Assembly: GCA_050298035.1 (NCBI GenBank)
Contig: JBNKTK010000159.1
Location: 1-6,570, forward strand
DNA from: Gaoshiqia sp050298035
Lineage (GTDB): Bacteria > Bacteroidota > Bacteroidia > Bacteroidales > Prolixibacteraceae
Direction of reading: 5' to 3'
Length of the DNA stretch: 6,570 bases
The stretch's first letter is position 1, and each line of letters begins with the position of its first letter. The notes under the pieces are model-generated. The model saw nothing but the letters and a program-made list of their open reading frames with translations. It made no database searches and had not been told where the DNA came from. Below, piece after piece: positions 1 to 6,169 of this stretch. A program made the position numbers and the translations under genes.

Positions 1-1029
1 ATGCTGCCCGACACGCTTGGCATCCTTCACCCGGATGAAACTTACGATTTCTGTAAAGAAATGATCGACACATACCCGGGTGTAAATTTCGATTTTCACG
101 CACATAACGACTACGATCTGGCCATTGCCAATGTCTTTCATGCCATCAAGGCCGGTATCGGCTGTGTACACACCACCGTAAACGGGTTGGGCGAACGCGC
201 AGGCAATGCCCCTTTATCAAGCGTTATTGCAACCGTCAAGGACCACCTTCACATGAAAACCCATGTGAATGAAAGCATGCTAAACAAGGTCTCAAAGATT
301 GTTGAGAGCTTCTCCGGCATCCGCATCCCGACAAACAAGCCACTGATCGGTGAATTTGTCTTCACGCAATGCAGTGGAGTCCATGCCGATGGTGACAACA
401 AGAACAACCTGTATTTCAACGACCTGCTCCCGGAACGTTTTGGGCGCACCCGCACCTACGCATTGGGAAAGACCTCGGGCAAGGCCAACATCAAAGCCAA
501 TCTCGAAGACCTGGGCATTGAGTTGTCGGCCGATGCGTTGAAGATGGTAACCAACCGGATTATCGAGCTGGGCGACCGCAAGGAAACGGTAACGGCAGAA
601 GATCTGCCTTACATCGTAGCTGATGTATTGCAGGAAAGCATCGAACAAAAAATTGTAGTCAACAATTACGCCCTGACCCATGCCATGGGTCTAAAACCAA
701 TGGCCACGGTAAGCCTCAGTGTAAAAGGAAAGAACTACGAAGCATCAGCATCTGGCGATGGCCAGTACGACGCGTTTATGAATGCCCTGAAAAGCATTTA
801 CAAACGTCTGAAAAAACCGTTCCCTAAACTGCTTGATTATGCCGTGACTATTCCTCCGGGCGGAAAAACCGATGCCTTGGTTGAAACCGTGATCATCTGG
901 GAACTTGGCCGCGAATTCAAAACGCGTGGGCTCGATCCTGACCAGACTTCAGCTGCAATCAAAGCAACTGTCCGCATGTTAAACCTGATCGAATCGCAAA
1001 ATATAATTGACCAGGTTAGTGGTGAATAA
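1..1029 (+). CDS. 2-isopropylmalate synthase family protein (LeuA/CimA-type) with C-terminal regulatory domain, 5'-truncated by the window edge
   Basis: This enzyme class condenses acetyl-CoA with a 2-oxo acid; in leucine synthesis it makes 2-isopropylmalate from 2-oxoisovalerate. The visible part starts inside the TIM barrel at LPDTLG (residues 2-7). The metal-binding pair H33/H35 in FHAHND is followed by NGLGERAGN (61-69). The 34-residue gap from H35 to N69 matches the spacing of the metal ligands in characterised LeuA. GVHADG (126-131) and LGKTSGK (155-161) mark the linker subdomains. From about residue 218 to the end lies the LeuA regulatory/dimerisation domain, with SGDGQYDAF at 251-259. 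The N-terminal catalytic RDGxQ motif is absent, so the ATG at base 1 is almost certainly an internal Met and perhaps 150 or more residues lie upstream. Bacteroidota leu loci often carry two such paralogues. This one may be the less studied copy, annotated as 'alpha-isopropylmalate synthase regulatory domain-containing protein', and citramalate synthase activity cannot be excluded. The family call is firm; the substrate is not. Confidence 0.9.
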   Translation: MLPDTLGILHPDETYDFCKEMIDTYPGVNFDFHAHNDYDLAIANVFHAIKAGIGCVHTTVNGLGERAGNAPLSSVIATVKDHLHMKTHVNESMLNKVSKIVESFSGIRIPTNKPLIGEFVFTQCSGVHADGDNKNNLYFNDLLPERFGRTRTYALGKTSGKANIKANLEDLGIELSADALKMVTNRIIELGDRKETVTAEDLPYIVADVLQESIEQKIVVNNYALTHAMGLKPMATVSLSVKGKNYEASASGDGQYDAFMNALKSIYKRLKKPFPKLLDYAVTIPPGGKTDALVETVIIWELGREFKTRGLDPDQTSAAIKATVRMLNLIESQNIIDQVSGE

Positions 1030-1089
1030 ATTTCAGCGGAAGACGTTGGAGTTTATTTTCATTGAGTTTAAATAGATAGGAAAACATTC

Positions 1090-1797
1090 ATGCAAAAATC
1101 ATCACCCGAAGTTATTCGGCAGAACTTTGATCGGCAAGTTGATCGGTTTTCAAATTTGGAAACAGGCCAGCTTACCGCTATCGATTCGCCTTTGTGCATG
1201 GAGTTGGTTGGCAGGTCGGCAGCTTTATTAAACCCAAACGCTACCCGGATATTGGATTTGGGTTGTGGAGGCGGAAATTACGCAGTGAAAGTCGCCTCGA
1301 CTTTACCCAATGTTGATTGTACTTTAATTGACCTAAGCGCCAATATGCTGGAAAAGGCCAGTGAACGCATCTCTAAAATAATCACGGGAAAGGTCGTTGC
1401 CCTGCAAGGAGATTACCGGGAAATCCCACTCGAAGAAAACGCTTACGATGTCATCACTGCCGGAACCACCCTCCACCACTTGCGCGAAGATCCGGAATGG
1501 GAATTGGTATTCATGAAAGTTTTCAAGGCACTGAAAAAAGGCGGGACATTTTGGATCAACGATATTGTGGTTTCCGAAACCGACTCAATTACCAATATGA
1601 TGATGGACGGGTGGATAAGCATCATGCGAAAACAGATTGATGAAGATGATGTTGAAATGTACCTGGAACGCTACAAAGCGGAAGATACACCACGAACGCT
1701 GAGCTATCAACTTGATTTGATGAAAAAAACAGGGTTCTCTGAAACGCTGGTTTTGCATAAACATTTTAATTTTGCGGCATTTGGGGCGAGGAAATAA
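1090..1797 (+). CDS. Class I SAM-dependent methyltransferase, substrate unknown
   Basis: This 235-residue protein should be a soluble cytoplasmic methyltransferase with a Rossmann fold. Motif I is ILDLGCGGGNY (residues 54-64), the glycine-rich SAM-binding loop. The acidic residue expected to hold the SAM ribose is D81 in LIDLS. Motif II-like GDYREIPL (107-114) is followed by YDVI and LHHL (128-131), and the strand after the LKKGG turn carries WINDIVV. The tail, with a DLMKKTGF-type segment and NFAAFGARK, resembles UbiE/CmoA-like small methyltransferases, but I cannot name the substrate. The ATG has AGGA eight bases upstream. It lies 60 bases after the synthase and 88 bases before the leuB ATG on the same strand, with no terminator on either side, so it probably shares the leu transcript. 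By eye its codons are more AT-rich (many TTG, GTT, TTT) than those of leuB, which may hint at a different origin. Confidence 0.85.
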   Translation: MQKSSPEVIRQNFDRQVDRFSNLETGQLTAIDSPLCMELVGRSAALLNPNATRILDLGCGGGNYAVKVASTLPNVDCTLIDLSANMLEKASERISKIITGKVVALQGDYREIPLEENAYDVITAGTTLHHLREDPEWELVFMKVFKALKKGGTFWINDIVVSETDSITNMMMDGWISIMRKQIDEDDVEMYLERYKAEDTPRTLSYQLDLMKKTGFSETLVLHKHFNFAAFGARK

Positions 1798-1885
1798 TCC
1801 CGAAAGTTTTATCGGAAATGGACGATAAGTATATTACCCAGAGAAGCTTCAACGATAAAGAAAATTATTGAATAAGACCAAAAAT

Positions 1886-2950
1886 ATGAAACTGAAATTA
1901 GCTGTTCTCCCCGGAGACGGAATCGGCCCTGAGATAGTTGAGCAGGCCATGAAATCAGTAAAAGCAATTGCTGAGAAATTTAACCACGAGTTGGAATACG
2001 AATATGCACTCACCGGTGCAACCGCCATCGACCAGGTTGGTGAACCGTATCCCGAAACAACACACGAACTGTGTATGCAGTCGGACGCCGTACTTTTTGG
2101 AGCGATTGGCGACCCAAAATTCGACAATAACCCGAAAGCAAAAGTTCGCCCGGAGCAAGGGTTGCTCCTGATGCGCAAAAAGCTGGGTTTGTACGCCAAC
2201 ATTCGTCCGGTAGAAACTTTTGAATCGTTGCTGCACAAATCACCGCTTCGCCGCGAGTTGGTTGAGAATGCAAATTTTGTTGCTATTCGCGAGTTAACCG
2301 GTGGTATTTACTTCGGCGAAAAAGGACGCAAAGACGATGGCAACACGGCTTTCGACACCTGTACCTACACCCGCGAAGAAGTGGAACGCATCCTGAAACT
2401 GGGATACGAATTCGCCCTGAAACGCAACAAAAAACTGACTGTAGTTGACAAGGCCAACGTATTGGAAAGCTCACGCCTGTGGCGCGAAGTGGCACAAGAG
2501 ATGGCTCCCAACTACCCGGATGTAACCACGGAATACATGTTTGTTGACAATGCTGCCATGCAAATCATCCAGTGGCCGAAAAACTTCGACGTGATGGTAA
2601 CCGAAAACATGTTTGGCGATATCCTGACCGATGAAGCGAGTGTGATCACCGGTTCATTAGGCTTGTTGCCTTCAGCGTCAATCGGTATCCACACGTCCGT
2701 GTTCGAGCCAATTCACGGTTCGTACCCGCAGGCTGCCGGAAAAGACATTGCCAACCCGATTGCAACAATACTTTCGGCCGCAATGATGTTTGAATATGCT
2801 TTCAACCTGATGGAAGAAGGAAAACTGATCCGCGACGCCGTTGCAGCTTCAATGGCTGAAGGTGTTGTTACAGTTGATATTGCAGAAGGGAAGTCATACA
2901 AAACCTCTGAAGTTGGTGACTGGATTGCCAACTTCATCGCAAAAGCATAA
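1886..2950 (+). CDS. leuB: 3-isopropylmalate dehydrogenase
   Basis: LeuB oxidises and decarboxylates 3-isopropylmalate to 2-oxoisocaproate with NAD+, the third step of leucine synthesis, in the cytoplasm as a homodimer. Counting from the ATG at 1886, the protein has 354 residues, typical for the family. PGDGIGPE (9-16) forms the N-terminal signature. Substrate-binding residues align with Thermus LeuB: R97, R107 and R135, Y142 in TGGIYFG, and K189 in VDKANVLESS. The metal-binding acids are D221, D245 and D249. The cofactor region is EPIHGSYPQAAGK (274-286), where the Asp that usually contacts the NAD ribose appears to be Gln282. A TTG at 1868 would add six residues, but homologues begin at the MKLKLAVLPGDG stretch, so the ATG is preferred even though its ribosome site is weak. 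It is the last gene of the leu cluster and is followed 26 bases later by a strong terminator. Confidence 0.97.
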   Translation: MKLKLAVLPGDGIGPEIVEQAMKSVKAIAEKFNHELEYEYALTGATAIDQVGEPYPETTHELCMQSDAVLFGAIGDPKFDNNPKAKVRPEQGLLLMRKKLGLYANIRPVETFESLLHKSPLRRELVENANFVAIRELTGGIYFGEKGRKDDGNTAFDTCTYTREEVERILKLGYEFALKRNKKLTVVDKANVLESSRLWREVAQEMAPNYPDVTTEYMFVDNAAMQIIQWPKNFDVMVTENMFGDILTDEASVITGSLGLLPSASIGIHTSVFEPIHGSYPQAAGKDIANPIATILSAAMMFEYAFNLMEEGKLIRDAVAASMAEGVVTVDIAEGKSYKTSEVGDWIANFIAKA

Positions 2951-2976
2951 GCTTTATATTTAAAGGATAATCATTT

Positions 2977-3015
2977 AAGTGAGGGTTTCACACCATGTGA
3001 AGTCCTCACTTTTTT
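2977..3015 (+). terminator. Rho-independent terminator of the leu cluster
   Basis: A long hairpin begins 26 bases after the leuB stop. AAGTGAGG (2977-2984) pairs with CCTCACTT (3004-3011). The stem continues inward through two G-T wobbles into TTCAC/GTGAA around a five-base loop (2992-2996), and a run of six T (3010-3015) ends it. It lies between convergent leuB and the cold-shock gene. The minus-strand side lacks a good T tract, so it should act mainly on leu transcripts. Confidence 0.85.
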
Positions 3016-3022
3016 GTGCAAA

Positions 3023-3042
3023 CCGGAACATCAACATTCCGG
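3023..3042 (-). terminator. Possible weak terminator hairpin after the cold-shock gene
   Basis: CCGGAA (3023-3028) and TTCCGG (3037-3042) form a six-pair stem with an eight-base loop, 55 bases beyond the cold-shock gene's stop. On the minus strand it is followed only by TTTG, not a proper T run. It could end the cold-shock transcript with help from the neighbouring large hairpin, or it could have no such role. Confidence 0.3.
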
Positions 3043-3096
3043 GGACTTCCAGTCCAAATGTATTTTCGACATCCGCACAAACAGTTTCCTGAAAAC

Positions 3097-3549
3097 CTAT
3101 TTAAACTGCTTGACTTTAACGGCCACGAGACCTTTGGGCCCCTTTTCGATTTCGAAGGTCACCGCATTGCCTTCTTTAATTGGTTCTTCGAGGTTATTCA
3201 CGTGAACAAACAAACTTTCCTTTGTCTCGCCATCGCGGATAAACCCAAACCCTTTTGATTCATTGAAGAAAGTTACGGTACCTCTACGGACCGGATCAGC
3301 TTTTAGGTTAGGATCCTCTTTCGGGATGCTGATCATGATATCTTCCTGGTTGATTTCGGTCTTTCGGTCCGGATCCGGCGGCGTTGCACAAATCATACCA
3401 TTTTCATCCACATAAGCGATCATGTCGTCCAGGCCTCCACCTTTCTCATTCTCTTTTCTTGCAAGTCGCTTTTGTTCTTTTTCTTTTCTTTTTTTCTCTC
3501 TTTTGTTTCTTAACTCTTTCTTTTGAAATGTTTCTTGTGATCTACCCAT
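3097..3549 (-). CDS. Cold-shock-domain protein with basic N-terminal extension
   Basis: This 150-residue nucleic-acid-binding protein carries a C-terminal cold-shock domain (about residues 88-150). RNP1 is KGFGFI (99-104) and RNP2 is LFVHV (113-117), the aromatic faces that stack on single-stranded RNA or DNA. The Trp common in CspA-type domains is replaced by Phe95. The N-terminal half is unlike classical 65-70 residue Csp proteins. Residues 9-36 are almost entirely Lys, Arg, Glu and Gln, probably a charged helix. They are followed by a GGGLDDMIAYVDENG stretch (37-51) and an acidic linker containing TPPDPD. Proteins of this layout recur across Bacteroidota and are usually annotated simply as cold-shock protein. 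The role is inferred as RNA chaperone or translation/transcription adaptor. It converges on leuB and stands alone, with a long non-coding leader upstream. I chose the ATG at 3549 because it begins the MGRSQETF opening typical of this group. Confidence 0.9.
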   Translation of the reverse strand: MGRSQETFQKKELRNKREKKRKEKEQKRLARKENEKGGGLDDMIAYVDENGMICATPPDPDRKTEINQEDIMISIPKEDPNLKADPVRRGTVTFFNESKGFGFIRDGETKESLFVHVNNLEEPIKEGNAVTFEIEKGPKGLVAVKVKQFK

Positions 3550-3776
3550 ATTTTGATTTTATAATTTATCCGGTTTCCAATGCAATTGCCAAACAATATA
3601 AAAAGAGGCAATAAAAAAAACAAACTGTAATTATTCAGGAATTAACAGAATAATCGTTCCAGGAAAACCCAATCGTTAATATACAAATGTGGATTCAAAA
3701 AGAGAGCAATGCTAAACTAATAATTGCAGGGAAGGAATTAGTATAAAAACGCCAATTTTCAAATCTTAAATTCCTG

Positions 3777-3784
3777 CAAAGATA
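3777..3784 (-). promoter_or_regulatory. Candidate -7 promoter box for the cold-shock gene
   Basis: Read on the minus strand the sequence is TATCTTTG, an exact match to the Bacteroidota -7 consensus TAnnTTTG. No TTG is found at the expected distance upstream (around 3804-3806), so the -33 half is missing or degenerate. If used, transcription would start near 3771 and give a leader of about 220 bases before the cold-shock ATG. A one-off match of this length can occur by chance in AT-rich DNA. Confidence 0.3.
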
Positions 3785-3889
3785 CTGTTTTAATTTGGAA
3801 GATTATAGCGCATGAAAGTATCAGCTGTACGACGCGACATAGAACGGCTAAGAATAAGATCGTTTTTCCCGGTGAAAAGATATTGGGAA

Positions 3890-3914
3890 GGCGGAAGTTG
3901 GCATATTTTCCGCC
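3890..3914 (-). terminator. Hairpin downstream of the phosphatase gene, weak terminator candidate
   Basis: GGCGGAA (3890-3896) pairs with TTCCGCC (3908-3914) around an 11-base loop, 53 bases after the stop codon. The stem is GC-rich, but on the minus strand it is followed by TTCCCAATA rather than a T run. It may therefore be a transcript 3'-end stabiliser or pause hairpin rather than a full intrinsic terminator. Confidence 0.3.
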
Positions 3915-3966
3915 CCTGACATGAAATGCCTGACTGGGTTATTTCAACTTTGACACATTCTAAAAA

Positions 3967-4629
3967 TCAAACTGAAAACAGTTTCTTCGAGGTCAGCTCA
4001 ATGGCCGTTAATACCCCGTAATCGGCAGAATCTTTATAAACACAGCCGGTATCAATATTGATAACTTTGCAATTATCCTCGATCTGCCGGAAACAGTACC
4101 CCAACGGAATTGGCCGGTGGGCATGAATGATGGTCTTGCCCGAAAGCAATGGATGTGAATAGCTTAAAGAACTCTCCCAAACCATGCTGTATCTATCCTG
4201 AAACGGATCGGTTGCCCCATCATTAAATCCCGCATGCACAAACAGGTAATTTCCGAACGCGTAATAGAAAGGCAGACTTTTAAAAAATCGCAGGTATTTG
4301 GGGGCAAGGCTTTTTATCGACTCAACTCCAAAGCTCTTTAAGGTTCGTCCTCCCCCATTCAGGAGCCACAAAAGAATATTCCCCTCGTCCTCAAAAGCAT
4401 CCAAAAGCATTACCTCGTGGTTCCCGGTAAGCGCAACAATATCAAATCCTTCATTTTGCAGGCTGATTATATAATCGATGACCTCTTTACTTTGCAGTCC
4501 CCGGTCGATGTAGTCGCCCAGCAAAATAAGCTTATCCTCTTTGCGAAGTTGTATCTGCTCCTCAACAAGCTCCTGGAATTGCCCGAAACATCCATGAATA
4601 TCACCAATAGCAAAGAGACGTTTTTTCAT
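3967..4629 (-). CDS. PPP-family metallophosphatase (serine/threonine protein phosphatase-like)
   Basis: This is a soluble dimetal phosphoesterase of 220 residues when started at the ATG at 4629. All family blocks are present in order: GDIHG (9-13, metal ligands D10 and H12), GDYIDRG (38-44, D39), GNHE (69-72, N70 and general acid H71), HAG (132-134, H132), and IIHAHRP (167-173, H171) in the place of the usual GHTP, followed by NIDTGCVY. Together these supply the full set of metal ligands. Related enzymes include PrpA/PrpB and lambda phosphatase, which act on phosphoproteins. Diadenosine polyphosphates are another possible substrate, and the sequence does not decide. The frame stays open to an ATG at 4725, adding 32 residues, but those residues do not look like the family's N-terminus and homologues begin with the MKKRLFAIGDIHG pattern. 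No clear Shine-Dalgarno lies upstream. The gene appears monocistronic, isolated by spacers of 417 and 357 bases. Confidence 0.9.
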   Translation of the reverse strand: MKKRLFAIGDIHGCFGQFQELVEEQIQLRKEDKLILLGDYIDRGLQSKEVIDYIISLQNEGFDIVALTGNHEVMLLDAFEDEGNILLWLLNGGGRTLKSFGVESIKSLAPKYLRFFKSLPFYYAFGNYLFVHAGFNDGATDPFQDRYSMVWESSLSYSHPLLSGKTIIHAHRPIPLGYCFRQIEDNCKVINIDTGCVYKDSADYGVLTAIELTSKKLFSV

Positions 4630-4986
4630 CGCATACACGTTTGAGGATTGAAGTAATTGTTCTCTTTTGCAAATCCTGGTCAACCGGCCAGCGAAACAAG
4701 CTGCAAATGTGCGCCATGCGTCCACTAAGTTACAACATTAGCAAACAATAAATGATACTGTACAGCTCACGTCCCGAACGCTTAATCAGCTGTGCTGATA
4801 TTTATTTTCCACCGCTACCAAAGTCAATTCATCATTTTTCCATACCGACAAAATTCCTTAGCATTATCGTTTCCAGAAGCATTTCCTTCTCCACCAGCCA
4901 AAGATCAGTATCGGGAAAACAAAAACGCCATCACCGTAAAAAACCAGTGACAGCGTTTCGTAAATCTCTAACTATTTCAAAAAAGC
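4630..4986. other. 357-base intergenic region upstream of the phosphatase gene
   Basis: No gene is recognised. The right end (4916-4958) holds the terminator of the cytochrome unit. The remainder must contain the phosphatase promoter, but I find no exact TAnnTTTG on the minus strand; TAATGTTG (4733-4740) is one mismatch away and lacks a -33 partner. A small perfect hairpin, ATCAGC-TGT-GCTGAT, lies at 4785-4799. The plus-strand open frame crossing this region has no recognisable domain and runs antisense into the cytochrome gene. Confidence 0.6.
4916..4958 (-). terminator. Rho-independent terminator of the barrel-cytochrome unit
   Basis: On the minus strand, starting 28 bases past the cytochrome stop, AAACGC pairs with GCGTTT (4953-4958 with 4923-4928) and, after a symmetric two-base bulge, TCAC pairs with GTGA (4947-4950 with 4931-4934). 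The distal arm runs straight into TTTTTGTTTT (4916-4925). Stem plus T tract in the minus orientation fits termination of the upstream two-gene transcript. Confidence 0.75.
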
Positions 4987-5307
4987 CTAACTCTCCGGGC
5001 AAAGTGTCAGGACGTATTTTTCAAGCGGACCGTACTCCTCGTTTGATAGTTTTGCCTTGTCTTTCATAACCGGCAAAACACGCTCCCACTCCTTGGCTGA
5101 ATAGCTGCCCGGTTTGTACAGGTAATGGCAACCACCACATTTTTCGCGGTACAAACCATATCCTTTAAACAGGTAAACACTATCAACCCCGTTCCAGTTC
5201 TGTTCCGCCCGCATTACATGCTGATGGGTCGGAATATACTGATTGCTGCCACAATAGCTTAAAACCAGAGCAATAGCAATCAACATCAGTAGCTTAAGTA
5301 TCTTCAT
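4987..5307 (-). CDS. Small monohaem c-type cytochrome, predicted lipoprotein
   Basis: The 106-residue product has a Lys-containing N-terminus, a hydrophobic stretch (residues 4-17) and a lipobox-like LSYC with the acylated Cys at 19, so it should be a periplasm-facing lipoprotein. Tyr at the -1 position of the lipobox is unusual. One haem-binding CGGCH motif (57-61) follows a KGYGLYREK segment. His61 is the proximal ligand, and Met81 in the VMKDKA helix is a plausible distal ligand. The pattern haem motif, Leu-Tyr-x-Pro, then a Trp-containing helix resembles short Bacteroidota cytochromes of unknown partner. No enzyme domain is present, so the role is inferred to be electron transfer. The gene starts 9 bases after the barrel-protein stop, with AAGG (5315-5318) overlapping that stop codon as ribosome site. 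This implies coupled expression. A terminator follows. Confidence 0.85.
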   Translation of the reverse strand: MKILKLLMLIAIALVLSYCGSNQYIPTHQHVMRAEQNWNGVDSVYLFKGYGLYREKCGGCHYLYKPGSYSAKEWERVLPVMKDKAKLSNEEYGPLEKYVLTLCPES

Positions 5308-5314
5308 CGTCCAA

Positions 5315-5318
5315 CCTT
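5315..5318 (-). promoter_or_regulatory. Shine-Dalgarno of the cytochrome gene, overlapping the upstream stop codon
   Basis: On the minus strand TAAGG contains the stop codon of the barrel gene (5317-5319) and supplies AAGG seven bases before the cytochrome ATG. This is the clearest ribosome site in the window. It suggests translational coupling of the two genes. Confidence 0.55.
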
Positions 5319-6135
5319 AAAATGAAATACCCAAAATAACGCGCAGGCCCACCTTTTCATATTCGTTCAGGTCCAGTCCGTTCCCTTTCAGGCTGGTTAA
5401 CTGAGGCTGGGCATTCACAATGGCGAAGAAATTTTTTTGCGACCAATACAACGTTGGCCCGCCAAACAGTGCGGCATGCTCCATTTCTCCCTCAACAAAA
5501 ACATTGTGGTTCCGGAGTTCAAGCCCCAGTCCAAAGTTTGGCTTCACCATGTACATGTAGGCCAGATCGTTTTCAACGATGAACTCTTTTTCCGTTTCAA
5601 TTTCGCCAGTTCCGTCAACACCTGCTTCAAATCCTTTTTCAAACTCCAGCTCGGTAACAAAGTTATAAGCAATGATACTTTTAGGCGTTTTCTTGTCAAA
5701 CAAAAGCTTGAATTCCAGTTCAACCTCATCGGCCGAAATGCCGTACTCGCCGTACACCCCAAAGCCAACCGGCGAAACCGACGGATCGAGCACATTCAGC
5801 TTCCATTCATTTGAAAACGAGAAGCCGGTGCTTTCTCCCAAGCCAATCACGTTCCCGTTTTCATCGGTCAAGGCCTTCACCTTGTGCGAAGTGTTCAGGT
5901 AGAGGGCCGTCTGCAACTTGTTGGTGATGCCGGTCTCGAACTCAAGCCGCGTTTCGTACTTGTTATAAAAGTTTTCGCGCCCGGTTCTGAATGTTACCCA
6001 CGGCTCAATATCAATCGCCCCTTTCGGGAGGGTTGTACTTTCGTAAGTCCATGAGAAATGCCTGTCCTGAGCATAAGTAAAACCGGCAATTCCGGTCAGT
6101 GTAAACACGATTAAGGATAGAATTATTTTTTTCAT
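5317..6135 (-). CDS. Outer-membrane beta-barrel protein of unknown function (possibly DUF6662-like)
   Basis: The 272-residue product opens with a Sec signal peptide: MKK, a hydrophobic core to residue 19, and a TYA|QD cleavage site after residue 22. The mature part shows no enzymatic motif. It is made of alternating polar and hydrophobic strands rich in aromatic residues and ends in VILGISF, a C-terminal Phe strand of the type recognised by the BAM machinery. Its size suits a barrel of roughly 10-12 strands. The opening HFSWTYESTTLPKGA and a strand pair in which Arg, Glu and Lys alternate with aromatics resemble a conserved Bacteroidota family that I recall as DUF6662, an assignment from memory only. 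It is the first gene of a two-gene unit with the cytochrome lipoprotein and has a good promoter with inverted repeats in front. Transport, sensing or anchoring of the cytochrome are all possible; none is shown by the sequence. Confidence 0.8.
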   Translation of the reverse strand: MKKIILSLIVFTLTGIAGFTYAQDRHFSWTYESTTLPKGAIDIEPWVTFRTGRENFYNKYETRLEFETGITNKLQTALYLNTSHKVKALTDENGNVIGLGESTGFSFSNEWKLNVLDPSVSPVGFGVYGEYGISADEVELEFKLLFDKKTPKSIIAYNFVTELEFEKGFEAGVDGTGEIETEKEFIVENDLAYMYMVKPNFGLGLELRNHNVFVEGEMEHAALFGGPTLYWSQKNFFAIVNAQPQLTSLKGNGLDLNEYEKVGLRVILGISF

Positions 6136-6169
6136 TGTCCTGATGATTTGGTTATTAAAAATTACAGGA

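Larger units (their letters stand above)
3550..3966. other. 417-base intergenic region between the cold-shock gene and the phosphatase gene
   Basis: No recognisable gene lies here. The region probably holds the cold-shock promoter and leader on its left and the 3' end of the phosphatase transcript on its right. It is AT-rich to about 3800. It contains a seven-pair inverted repeat, ATTATTC (3630-3636) with GAATAAT (3648-3654), and a GCAATTGC palindrome at 3582-3589. A GGCGGAA (3890-3896)/TTCCGCC (3908-3914) hairpin lies 53 bases past the phosphatase stop. A 35-codon open frame at 3812-3919 (+) is too weak to call a gene. Confidence 0.6.

Noticed and set aside
1818..1871. 17-codon open frame just before leuB as a possible leader peptide for attenuation
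   Set aside because: It contains no leucine codons and no terminator/antiterminator structure follows it, so leucine attenuation is not supported.
1868..1885. TTG start for leuB adding six residues
   Set aside because: The ATG at 1886 gives the conserved LeuB N-terminus and no ribosome site favours the TTG.
3014..3258. Two plus-strand open frames opposite the end of the cold-shock gene
   Set aside because: They are antisense to the conserved cold-shock domain and begin inside the terminator region.
3600..3640. Near matches to the -7 box (TATTGTTTG and TACAGTTTG on the minus strand) closer to the cold-shock ATG
   Set aside because: Each has three rather than two bases between TA and TTTG, so neither fits the consensus; they remain possible if the true start maps close to the gene.
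4630..4725. Extended N-terminus for the phosphatase from the ATG at 4725
   Set aside because: The extra 32 residues do not resemble the family and the protein has a natural start at MKKRLFAIGDIHG.
4814..4946. Short minus-strand frame in the spacer upstream of the phosphatase reading DTDLWLVEKEM and onwards
   Set aside because: About 30 codons, begins within the terminator hairpin, has no credible start site and no recognisable family; probably chance.
4752..5069. 105-codon open frame on the plus strand crossing the phosphatase-cytochrome spacer
   Set aside because: It runs antisense over the cytochrome gene and over its terminator, has low-complexity Ser/Lys/Pro content and shows no domain.
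5437..5814. 125-codon plus-strand open frame opposite the barrel gene
   Set aside because: It is antisense to a gene with a clear signal peptide and barrel features, and its own translation shows no domain.
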